Assembly: GCA_023634235.1 (NCBI GenBank)
Contig: JAMKCF010000006.1
Coordinates: forward strand, 22,831,163-22,895,162
Direction of reading: 5' to 3'
Origin: Pisaster brevispinus
Taxonomy: Eukaryota; Echinodermata; Asteroidea; Forcipulatida; Asteriidae
DNA: 64,000 nt
Translations under genes and position numbers: made by a program
Notes under the pieces: model-generated
What the model was told of the DNA's origin: nothing
Seen by the model: the letters and a program-made list of their open reading frames with translations, nothing else
The model's database searches: none
Shown: one piece after another, positions 1-12,600 of the stretch
Position numbering within the stretch: position 1 is the stretch's first letter
Layout of the letters: each line of letters opens with the position of its first letter

Positions 1-71
1 TGACCTTGAAGTCGGACTTAATATCCCGCCCAATCTAAGCTCATTCTTATTTTTTACGGTCCATCTTGAAG

Positions 72-3000
72 GAAGAACCTGCCGCCAACAAGCAGCTAGT
101 GCGCCCCCTTGTGACCATACTCAGACAGGTGTTCCAGAGGAAGCTCTCGTCTGACTATGAGTACCATGGCGTCTCGGCTCCCTGGATGCAAATTAAACTA
201 CTCAGGATGCTGGCAAGACTCGGTGCTGAAGATCTTTAGTAAGTCTGGAAAGAATTCTCAAGCCTAACAGTCTCAAATCATCGGCTCAGTGCTATAAGGT
301 CATTAATTGCACTTACATATTCGTAATGATCGCAAGGACATTGAATGAAAAAAACAGATAAATTTGAAAAAATATATCAAAATCAAAAAATAAATTGTTT
401 TCTTTGAAAATGAATGTTCTTTTTGCCAAACAAATACTTTGAAGACCTCTCTTGATCAAAAAACTCCATTTACCAGGAGCTCCGAAATATGCAAAAGCAA
501 TTTTATGAAAACATGCAAATTGCACTAATGACCTTATACTGTAGTCCTGAGCAGACAAAATCATCAACAATTCTTAGTGTGGTACAGGAGTGCCAAACAA
601 CAAATGCTTGTTATTAGGGGTGAGGTAAGATGTCATGGCCAAGTGGTCTAATAATAATATAATAATATATTGTATTTGTATAGCGCCTACTGCAGGCCAG
701 CCTCTAAGCGCTTAACATTCATGTTTCCTGCAAGGTATTTGGAGCTACGTTTGAAGTATGAGACCTACTCCTTTACATAGCACCTTGTAATGGTTTACAA
801 GGTGCTGTGGCGCAATATGCAGCCAATCAAACCAGGAACACCGGGGCGGACCCCTTCTCTTTTCGATAAGTGCACTGGGTTCTTTTTCGTGCGTTACACA
901 ACACACGGGACCAACGGCTTTACGTCCCATCCGAAGGACGAAGCAATCATGGTTAAGTGTCTTGCTTAAGGACACAAGTGTCCTGACCGGGGCTCGAACC
1001 CACACTCTGCTGATCAGAAACACCAGAGCTTGAGTCCAGTGATCTTATCCACTCGGCCACGACACGCCTAGGGCGGTGGACTCGAGCTCTGTAATTTACA
1101 GAATGTGGGTTCAAAACTGTTGTGATTTTTTTTATTGTCGTGTCAGTGCAAAAACTTTGTATCTCCTAAAATATAACTTTTTCGCATTACGTGCGATTTT
1201 TTTTCACAAAACATTGTATCTCAGTTAAAAATAGCCTGGATGTACACACAAAACAAGTACGAGCCGAGTAACAATGATTTTACACGGACCATTTTCCTGC
1301 GAGATACGCCGTTTTAGCAATATCGAGATACAATGTTTTTTGCTCTGACGCGAGGTTATGTAGCTGAGTAGTGTAGCATGTCTAGAGTATTGAACTCAAG
1401 TTCGAACCCACTAAAGGCACTTAATTGTAATTGCTCCTCACAATCCAGGAGTAAATGGGTACCTGTTAAGTGTCTTGCTTAAGGACACAAACGTCAAGAC
1501 CAGGACTTGAACCCACACTATGCTAATCAGAAACACCAGAGCTTAAGTCCAGTGCACTTATGCGCTCTTGGGCAAGACATAATTGCTTCTTATCACCCAG
1601 GAGTGAATGGTACTGTGAGGGTAAAGATGTTGGTGTGAATGATTAGCATCGCTGCCCCAGTCTGGCTTGTGGTGCTGCATACTGCTAAGAAATTGAGATG
1701 GTTTCAGGAGTGCTTAAGGCCAATGACCAGGGGTAGTACTACTGTAAAACGTTTTGATACAATGTTTAAAAGCGCCTAAGAAATGCAGACTATGCTTCGT
1801 CTTCATTGATTCAGTCAGCAAAATAGCTTGTGCGCTGCGTACGGACATGGTGGATGAGCTTATAATCCCCAGTTGAAGTTCTTAAGTTGGTGCTGTTGGA
1901 GACTGGAGTTGAAGCTGTCTGTACTGGTGTCACTGACTATGCTAGCTGGTAGTGCTTTCCAATCAGCGATGGGTAGAGACGAAGAAGGAGTCATTGGATA
2001 CCCTTGCTTTGTGACTAAGTTGCCTAAACATTCGACTTCATCTTTTGGCTGTTATTGATATTATGTTTAATGTTTTTATTTTTTTTTTAGCTACAGCAGT
2101 TTAATGTACGATCTTCTGGAAGATATTCTCCAGCAGTCCTCCTCACTAAGCCACAACATTGCCTTTGGTAAGAAACACTCTTTGATTTGTCTTTTGTTTT
2201 GTTTAACGTGTTGTTTGTACTGTTTTTGTAATGAAAGAATATGGATGAGTGTATCAGAGTCCAATGAAGGTTTGAAGTTGTGTTTTGTAATCATTTGAAT
2301 CCCTTGCAGTAACAATTGGATTTTCAAAAATGTATTCATGTAGGCTTGGTGCTTTGTTTTTGAACATGTTGAAAGGGCAGGGGCCATTCAGAATAGTCAA
2401 TGCTAAACAATTTCCATTTTGTTTTTTCCTTTGAAATTTCGATTTCTAAATATTGAATGGCTTCATGATATATTCTATACACTGAAGAACAAAGTAATGC
2501 CTCAAATGAACCAGATATGTTAGACCAAAGTTCTCCAACATTAGTAGTTTTCAATTTTTTTTTCTCCGGCTTAAACAAACAACTTTGTAGTTTATCAGGA
2601 ATTAAATTGACGATCTTGGCCAGCTGGGTACTTTTTCTTCTTCTTTTTTTAATTTTTAATTTGTATACTATTTTTATTTTTATAAAAACTGAATTTCGAT
2701 TTTGTGTTATTTCTTGTGACCCACCCACACACAGTTTAGAAAAAAAAAGGGAAAAAATCTAATTTTATTGACATTGACTATTCTGAACGGCCCCTTAGGT
2801 AAAAGACACCTCTATATCGCGGATACGTTAATTTCTATCGGAACACAATGGGCACCATGGCAATGACCAGGGGCAACGGAGGCAATTGCTTCTGGTACCA
2901 CCATAAAGTATAAGGCCTGGTCATGCTCTTCACTTGAATATTACTTTGATCATGTTGATGCTGATGGCAGAGGAAAAATAATTTGGTTAAAAACAATGAC

Positions 3001-6000
3001 ATTTAAAAGCATGATTAAAATCATAGATTTGAAAGGATGAAGTGAGTGGGGGATTTCTTGTTTTTACAGATATTCACCTTTTTGTAATAATTCTGTTTTT
3101 GTGATTGATTTTCAGCGGTGCAATACGAGTGTCTTGTGACAGTAGCTTTTATTTCTCCCAATGAACCACTTCTTATAAAAGCTGCTCAGTGCATCGGCAA
3201 GTTCCTCAAATCCTTCAACTATAACCTGAAGTACATGGGTAAGAGTACCTCCTATTGTTTCTGTCAATACTTACCGCATCCCGTAAAGCCTACACATTCT
3301 TTGTTTATAAACCGAAGAAGTTGGGTCCTAACGGTGTCCATGTTGAGGCCTCCCCTAGGTCCTCATAAGATTTGTCTTTTTTTGGGGGGCAGCTAATTTC
3401 TGTCAACCTCCTTCTCTGAACTGCATGTCTAACTTTCTTGGTTTGCTTATTTTTATCATCCAGGTATTTGCGCTTTGAGTGCTATATTAAAGGTGTTACC
3501 AAGCTGTGCAGAAGAGCATCAACTGACCGTCATCGACTGCTTGGAGGATGCTGATGATACTATACGATTAAAGGTTAATAGAGGTCATTGAAGGTCACTA
3601 GAGGTCACACTGTTTTAGATGGTTTGGTTTATTACTGGAATGTTCGTAGTCTACAGTTTTAAGTTGTTGGTCATTTCAATGATATTAAAAACTTATGCTT
3701 TTTCCATAAATTCTTTTTGAACACATCAGCCATCAGGTGGGAAATTGTTTTTTATGGATTTGAAATCTATAAGACAGTTTTATCGTAAAAATGTCATGTT
3801 TTATTTTCTATTGTTTATCGCAGACTTTAGATCTCTTGTTCCAAATGACAACCATTTCCAACGTTGAAGTGATTTGTGAGAAGCTGTTGACAGTCCTGAT
3901 GGGTACCAAGGAGCTGTTTACCAGGCAGGATTTATTGTCAAAAATCATCCAGCTCACTGACAGATATCCTTTGTGAAATAATTGTCACTATTGTTGTAAT
4001 TTTTATTAATTTGATTTTGTAGTGGGGATCTTTGTTTGCTTTTTCGTTTAACTTCATTTTTTGTTTGTTTGTTGTTTTTTGTTTGTTGTGTTGTTTGTTT
4101 GTTTGTTGTGTTGTTTGCATTCACCCACACGTAATGCTCCCAAAAAATTTTTCTTATAGGTGCCAAACAGCTGGTCCCCAAATTGCACTCGGGGTTGTTT
4201 GTTGGGGTGTTGGGGTGTTTGTTTGTTTGTTTGTTGGCGGTATTTGTTTGTTTGTTGTTGGTTTTTTGAGGGGATGGATGTGGAGTCCACCCTTAAACAA
4301 AAATTTAAATAACCAAAATTATGTGAAAATTTTTTATTATGATTTTTCTTGAATTATTTTGCAAGACTGTGCTTTATTTAGAGATTAACAAAAATGTTTT
4401 TAAGAGTTGTTAGCTTTTGATCAGATGCTTGCAATCTAGACCAATTTCGCACAACTGCCTCACTCAAAGAAACTTTTCTGCTTGGCAAAAATCAACAGTA
4501 TGTTCTTGTAGCAGTCTGAAATCTTAGTTTGGCTGGTTACCTTTTATCCAGGAAACAAAATTTTGTGCTTTAGCAACTCTATGAAAAATGGACCCAGGAT
4601 CAAAATACAAGTAGTCCATTTCAATTTTGTTTTATGTTTATGGATGTCAGGATGAATAATTTTTATGACAATTCTTTAACGACTCCTAAACATTTCAGCC
4701 ATCAGTAATGTGGTATCTAAACACCATGACACGACTTCTAACTATTACTGATGAAGTGCCTGATAATGTTGTTAATCACGTCATTGGTGCAATCACAAAA
4801 GGTAGGTTTATTGTTTACATGTTTCATCTTTAGGAGAGACTGTCAAGATAAGGCAGGGCTAGATAGCTCTCATCCATTTGGTAGAGCGTTGGCATGATAA
4901 TCTAGAGGTCGTTGGTTCAAATCCCGCTCTAGTCAATTTTTCTTTGTTTGACCCCAAATTATATTTAAACATTTCCCCAGTCAGCTTCCCTTGTGGTTTA
5001 TAACTTGAAATTGTTCATCTATGCTACCAAAATGTGATAGGAGTCTTGAGAGTTTTAACATCAAAACGGATTTATTGTGAAACATTTGCAAAAGTTGTGC
5101 ACAGTAACATGGAGTGAATCATTCGCTGTGCAGAGTGTGAGGTCAAATTACTTCCTAATAGGGAGGTTTAGCTGTACATCGTGTGAGAAAAAAACGTTAA
5201 CGTGAACGTTAAAGGTTTGTGCTGTTACCAGACGACGTCATCAGTTTTTGCCTTATTCCTTCTTGCGTGCGGTTGACCACGGATGTATTGACTTGGAAAA
5301 GGGTAAAACTGATACTTTAATGTATTTTTTCCGTGACATTTGCTTTAAAAAATGTTTCACACGCTCTCGTTAATGTTCAGGTAAAAACAAGTAGCTAAAC
5401 CTACCAATTGGCTTTCATTTGATCTACTAGTGGTTAAGCAAGTTTGTGGAGTATTCAATACCACAGAGTTCTGCGCCTATGGTGCCTTATAAAGTTTGTG
5501 ATTCCAGAGCTCGGTGGTAAGAAGCACCATGAAATTGGGCACAGGTCCTTTGCACAGCTGTCGTTTAGTTTGGTACATGATTGTTTTAGAAAAATTTTTC
5601 ATTTGTTTAACCATCTCCCCTCTCTGAAGTCTCTGATTGGGTTTTCTTGTTTTTACAGAATCCAGGCGTAGCTCTGACTTTGGAAGCCAAGCCCTTCGGC
5701 TATACCTGCCACTTGTGACCAAGAACAACACCTCACAGAAACTTTTGAAAATTGGCTGTTGGGTAAGTCAGATTTCAAAGTTAGAAAACTGCCGGACAGC
5801 GGATGAGTTTGAATGGTCAGACAGTATAGTATTGTTATACTTCAAGAAGTCAGTATACAAACAGCTGACATCTTTGATTTTCACAAATGGAGAAAATCCA
5901 CTAATCAGGTTAGGACTGAAAACCCGATCCACATGCAAGGCTTTGGTCTGGGTATCGAACCGGGGTCCACAGAGGTGAATTGCAGGGAAAGAAACCACTG

Positions 6001-6664
6001 AGCCAGCCTGAATGCCTAATGGAATTAATCTGTTCCCAAAAAGGATAAAAAATAGCATTTATTTCACGAGTGATATCTTGGTCTTTAAGGTAAGATGTCG
6101 TGGATTGTGCTCCTTCTAGAATTCTCTACATAATGTGAACTTTTTTAACAAAAAGTGAAACTTTTAGCAGTTCTTGTTAACCTTTAAAAATGACACATTC
6201 TTGCATCTATATTCTTTTCTGTGAATCAGATTCTTGGTGAGTTTTCAAACCTAGACACTGCACCACCAGCCTCAGAAATCCTTGCAACCCTTTGTTCACA
6301 CCTTGAGAGGAGATTAGAGGAAGATTTGGAGATATGGGTGATGGGGGCGTTGACCAAGGTGGTAGGGAGGGGTGGTGGCGTGACGGCTGATGTGAGGAGT
6401 GTTATCGAGACGTGTCTGGTAGGTCCCTCCGTGGAGCTTAGACAGGTAAGAATCAGTTGTGGTAATAATGTGAAAATTGGTTGTATGAAAACATGGAAAC
6501 AAAATGTCATTTCAGTGTTTATCAACCATTGGTGAAACAGTAAAACAAAGTAATGTTATGATTTGTTGTCTTGGTTACAGAGAGCATTTGAGTTACAGAA
6601 ATTGTGCAATTGTGTAGACTTGATGACTGAAGCTCATCCCTGGACTGGCTCCGATGAACTGCAG
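72..6664 (+). CDS. AP4E1: AP4E1 exons 1-9 of window: adaptin alpha-solenoid trunk
   Basis: Nine exons encode about 377 residues of the helical-repeat trunk that packs against the other AP-4 subunits. The chain runs from KQLVRPLVTILRQVF through ECLVTVAFISPNEPLLIKAAQ, the LTVIDCLEDADDTIRLK helix and TLDLLFQMTTISNVEVICEK to the helix around RAFELQKLCNCVDLM. All joins except one use GT-AG sites; the 3963/4692 join uses AT-AC sites (described separately). Exon 8 (6230-6445) is in frame at both ends and carries a short glycine run (GRGGG) that looks like a surface loop. The introns hold SINE and MITE copies and (TTTG)n tracts, with no further coding signal found. Confidence 0.9.
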
Positions 6665-9600
6665 GTATAAAATGATCAATTTCTTCCCTTTTTTGTTGCT
6701 ACTCTTCTATGCTCTGTTTTTTGAAATTTGAGTATTTTGTTTAGGAGTTTTTGCAGACAAATATGTTTGTGTTTTTGATGTTTGTTTGACTCTCATTTTG
6801 TTTTTTAGGGAGGGGTTAGACAGGGTTGAGAGTTTTCAGACCTTCATCTGAATGTAGACTTTTTTATGTCTGCCCAGCGAAATAAAACATGCTGTAACTT
6901 TCTCAAGTTGCAAAGGAATCATGTTCTTTGGTCTTTTGTAAATGTTCTTTGTATAGTTTGATTGGAGTCTGTCATTCTTGGATCAATACGTCTCGGATGC
7001 TTTGTCTGAAGGCGCGGCGCCTTACAAACCAAAACAACAACGCCATGCTGAGAGACAGGATACCACACAAGGTAAAGATCAAAGACACTGTGCTCCCACG
7101 GTGAAATGTCATGCTTGGGTGACTCGGATGTGAGATTAGAGACTGTGCAAGTCTCTCACAGATTCGAACATTAGGACCTGTTCAATTCCACAAGTTTGTT
7201 TCCTTCTTGCGTTAAAGCAATGTACATGGGACCAAAGTGGTCCCCAAATTTTTTGAATACGCCCAAGACTTGCCCGGTCTATTTGGTGAAAAAAGGGTTA
7301 ACAAAAGGTCAAGAGAATTGGCTGGTTCTGCCCAACAAGTCCCAATTTCATAGAGCTGCTTAAGCAGAAAATAATTGCTTAACAACCGTCTGCTAAGCAG
7401 AAATGAGCAGGATACCAGTCACAAATTGTACATGTGACAGGATAATTTGGCTGGTCACCTTATTCTGGTTAGCATAATTTTGTTGTGCTTAGCCACTTGT
7501 GCTTAAGCATCTCTATGAAATTGGGCCCATATCAGTTGCCAAGCTCTAAGCTGCATCACTAGATTTGTAATCATAACTTTTAGTCAAGTTAAAGAACAAG
7601 TTTAGTGTGGTTTATGCAAATGAGATTAGAGGAGGAAAGTCTGCAGATTTATCTGGAAACTTCCCTTTATTCTTCAATTTCTCAAACCTTTGGAGGAATT
7701 GATATGTAAAATAGAAGTCATATTTAGTCAAATTGAATACAATAACTCATTGGCTCATTAAACCAAATACATTTAAATATTTCTGTTGCCCTTAAGTTTT
7801 AAAACCTCAGTTCGCTGGACTCAATTTTGTACCCTACCGAAGCCCGACATCATCCATAGTGAGTGGTCACACTGTCTCAACCTTTACCCCAGAGGGTCGA
7901 ACAACAACCAAGTCAACCTCCTCCCCAGAACCATCACTGAGCTCCGGTGCCTCAGGGAACAGTGCTGAACCCAGATCGTCAGAGAGGTAGGTATTGTTCT
8001 TTGTGTTTGACCAGTTGTCAGTTAGCTTTTCATTTGGTAAATTTGTGTGTGTGTAAGCCCATACATTTTGTTTCTTCTCGGGGGGTGGGGTGAAGGGTTG
8101 TTGGGGCAGTAGGGAGGCAAACTGTTTCACATGGTGTGTCCAGCTTAAACGGCTCACTTATAACATGTCTTTGCTTTCCACTGTGTTTTGTTTTGTCCAA
8201 TTTAGCTCTAGATTACTTTTAAAAGCACCATTGAGAGAAAATATTTGTTTTTTCATCGTAACTTTGCGGTTGACTTCTCATTTTATCCTCCTTGAAGTTT
8301 ATCCGGTCTGAAGCTACAGGGGGTCAAGAGAGTCTGGGGACAGAAGGGGTACACCAAGACATCATCGGATTCTAAGACACAGTCTCATCCTCAAGGAGGA
8401 CACAGGCAAGTGGCCACATCCACCCAAGCCACACCCAGCAGCCCGAGCAGAGGTGTTACTCCAACTGTCCAGGTTGGTTGAGTTATTAAGATTTCTAATT
8501 TTAAGGCACGCTACGGAAATAGCCTTTAGTTTAGATCTGGTTCATTTCATTCCCAAAAGCAGGGTTTGTCTGTAACTTATTTATTTTCCTGACCATTAAT
8601 AATTCCTTTTCACAAGTCCACCTGTATATTCACAAGTCCCTATATTGATTTGTTGGTCAGATGCATGCATGGTAAACACCATTTTCAACACCATGATTTG
8701 AGAGAGGCTGTAAATATTTTGATCAATCCGAACATGATCATTGAAACAAAATCTCTTCACCTAGTTATTATAAAGAAGTTGACTATTAAAATTCTGACTA
8801 TTGCAGGCCTGGAATTTCATCTTGAGAGGGCAAGGCCATTTTCATTTTTCAAAAGGCACTACCATTGGGAAATGTTTTGAAGGGGCACGATGGCCAAGAC
8901 CAGGGGCAACGGAGGCCATGGCGTCTGTGGCCTTCATGTAATTCCAGGCCTGCTATTTTATCGCCGTTTTAACAAGTATTTGTCCAGCAGACCATGGTGA
9001 TGGGAAAGCAATGCCAAGATTTTAAGGAATAGCATCATTTGATTGAGGGGGGAGGGGTCTGGGAGGGTTGGCTTTTTTTTCAGTCTACTCATATTATGTA
9101 TTTTTGTTTCTCGTCAGTTAAGTTTAGCTACAGCTGTAGGAGTTACAGCCTCATCAGCCGCTGACCTCGGGTCACCTGAAGACAATCGGAAGAAGGAGCT
9201 TGCCAAGGCGCTGTTTGGAGGACTACAGAAGACAATGACAACGAGCAGTAGTAAGGTACAGCCACTCCTTCCCTCAAACTCCCCTTACAATCCGTTTACG
9301 AGTTATAAAGATAAATCAGGGCAACCAAATTCAATACGACAACCAGAATACCCCTCTTGGTGACACTGGATATGTAATTTTTATTTTGTATTTTTATTTC
9401 AATTTTTAGCAACCTTTGGACAGAAAACCACAGCTTTCAGTAGGCACGCATCAAGCATCAACGTCACACTCGCCAAATGCAGATAAATATCATATGGATA
9501 AAAGTACTCCTGACTTACTGACGTTATCAGAACTGGACTCCTCATCTTCCCACCCAGACCCTCTTAGTATCCAGTTGGCTTCACATGGAGATCCGTCCCA

Positions 9601-12600
9601 TGGAGAGACAAATGAACTAATAGAAGCTTTTTCCGACAGACAAGAAAATGTCTTCGCAAACCGGACAGATTTTAATCAACCGACAAAAACTCAATCCTCA
9701 GTGAAACAAAATCAGCTCATTAAAGACGAGGTTGTCCAGCAGCAGAAAAATAGTGACAATATTTTCATTAATGGGAACGAAGAATTAAAACAGATGGAAA
9801 CTGATAACGCCCAGGAGCTGGCGCAGGGTAAAGAGACTAAACAACGAAGCATGTATGAAGAGTTCAAAGATTTCAGTCTCTCCGATGATGACTCTGTCGA
9901 TCACACGAGACTGTCAACAGCGGATCCCAACAGTTCAAGAAGAAATAATGTCACTGGGGACACTGTACCTGTGACTGAAATCAAGGAGGGAGGTGGAGAC
10001 AGGACAAACCAATCTTTAGAAATTTCAGAGGATGAAGCTTCCACTAGTAACATCAACCCTAATCTTGCCACTATTCGGGATGAAGCTTCCACTAGTAACA
10101 TCAACCCTAATCTTGCCACTATTCGTGATGACTCTTTGATATTAAAAAATAAATCTGATTGGAATCTCATGGAGTCAAAAGGTCAGCTAAATCCCGATGA
10201 CAACCCCACCTCCAAAATGGCTGCAACTACAGAAATATCAATCCTGGACTCCAGCTTAGGGGACTTTCCCTTCCCGAGACTCTCGGACGATTCACCGATC
10301 AACATCCCGCCTGATTGGTCAGACTATCCAAGAGCTAGCGAGAGGATTCAACTCTGCCATGATACCTCGCTGGGTGTGAGTTTACATAAAGTCTGGAAAC
10401 CTGATGCTCTGGGATTGGTGTTTAACGTCACAAATCCAAACCCCAAAGAGACGGTGACTGGAATTAACATTAAACTTGATATTTCATCGAATTTGAAGGT
10501 AATCCACCAATTACTAACAAAAACTCACAGAGTAATTCTTCACAAATATCTTGTCTATTTGTTATTTGTTCCGAGGATTCTACATTTTCGTGGAGTAAAG
10601 ATTGAAATCTTACACCATTCTTTACAGGCAGACTCTGTTAGTGTTGGAACGTGAGGCTATTAATCTTTTTGCATTTATAGGTCAGTTTGGTTGGTAAGCA
10701 GTCTGCAACAGCTACATCCATTTTAATTTTCTTAAAAAGAGAGATAAAACACATCGCAAACAAACCTCCCCAACAATGCTTCTTGTTCATAAGAGTTTTT
10801 TGCATTCGACAATTTGTAAAAATACTTTAACTCGTTACACACATGGCTTTACATGCTGTTTATGCACTACGCGGGGTGCACTATTAAGGGAGTTTATCAA
10901 AAGTCAAGCATGTTCTAGGCATGAATGAATGTTCCCGTAGACATACGCCCTCAATCCAGTGGACCGCCAGCGCGTTCTGCTGGATTGCGACATTGTGCGG
11001 AACTACAGGAATATCCCTACATGAGAAATATGCACACTACTTTACTGCAGAGCTGCCAAAATTTGCATAGCTTGCAAACGGGGAGATATTTAGAATTACA
11101 TTCAAAATAATAGGGAAAAAGTAATAATTAAGAAATAATAATAAAGAAATAATAAAGAAATAATCAGGGAGATTTTCAAAATTGTTCATCAGAACACGGA
11201 AAGATTTATTGATTTTCAGGGAACTTTTCTGCAGAATCATGGAGAGTGGGTAGCTCTGTTACCGATCCAACTAGAACATTCCTACTATTTATGGGTAGCT
11301 CCTGAACAAAGAAAATAATGCCAGATTTGTTTTCTTCACCGTTACAAACCAGTTCTTGTTCTCTGGCAGATATGCACAAATCCTACGACCAACTCTCTGT
11401 CCAAAGAAACTATTGAGCCAAACACAACAGGGATTCTAACGGCAGAGCTGAGCTGTGTCTCTTCGGCCCTGACCATGAGGCTAGGCGGAGAAATATCTTA
11501 TAAAGATTACACCAAGACGAAATGTAGACTCTTCTTCAGTTCACCCATCCTCGTCAGTGACCTCTTAAGGTAAGTGTTTCACTCCCTTGTTGTGCCCTAG
11601 GATCAACTTCGTGACCTTTTCTAATCTGCAACTGAACAGCTCTTGGGTTGGCCAAGGTATTTTGAAGGCCCTAAACCCAGGCTTCTAATTACTCAAAGAA
11701 GCTTTAGCTGAGCTTTAGCAGTGTTGTTGTTTAGATGATTTATAAACTATCTATCTCGGTGGTCGAGTTTGGGTGTTGGTTTCTCTCCTCGCCTTCTAGC
11801 TTTGGGACCCCGGTTCAAACCCCGTTAGGGGCACTACTCAAGGGGATAAGAACCATGGCTGATTTTGAATGATTTGACTTTAGACTGACTCACACATGAG
11901 TAAGTCTAAAGCCAATTAGTTGAAACTCAGCCACTCAACGTCCACTTTCAGATCTTGACCACACAGCCACAATTTTCCAGATGTTCATGTATTCTCTTTT
12001 CTATTTTCACTTTAACTCTGGCTGTTTTCTCCGCTAGGCCACTGGAACTCAAAACTTCGGACTTTGGCGAGCAGTGGCAACAGCAAACCCATGATTGCAA
12101 GTTAACTGCTGATATCAGCCCAGCTGTCACAATGTCAAAGGTCATGACCTTAATGACCAATGAACTGAACCTCCACCTTGTTGAAATAATTGGTGAGTAA
12201 ATGTGAACTGCTTCTTCCTTTTTGATTGTCAACAAACCACCTTTTTTTTCTTTGTTTCAAATATGAAACAATATTGCAAACCGGATTGTTTTTGTTAAAT
12301 GGTATAAAGTCAAAGATTGGTTTTTGGCAACTGATTTAATACTGATTTACAGGCAAAACTAAGGAAAGATGCAATAAAAGTCACTCATGTGAAAGTATCA
12401 GCTGAATACATTGTCTACTTGTTAAGAAAACAGCTAAAAAACTGTGTCAGTATTTTTATCAAGACCGTTGATTCCATCCACATTCATCTACGTTTCTAAA
12501 CGAAACTAAATTTCTGTTACGTATATTATTTTTTTAGACACTTTTACAAGAAAAAAAATGTTTCAAAAGGCCACAAATAAAACCCTGTTTGGGCTGATGG

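Noticed and set aside
3963..4699. Ordinary GT-AG splicing of the AP4E1 intron
   Set aside because: Joining the GT at 3973 to the AG at 4698 gives an in-frame stop and loses a conserved helix.
4850..4935. Possible tRNA gene
   Set aside because: A and B boxes are present, but the arms do not pair well and the downstream tail is shared with another copy, so a SINE head is more likely.
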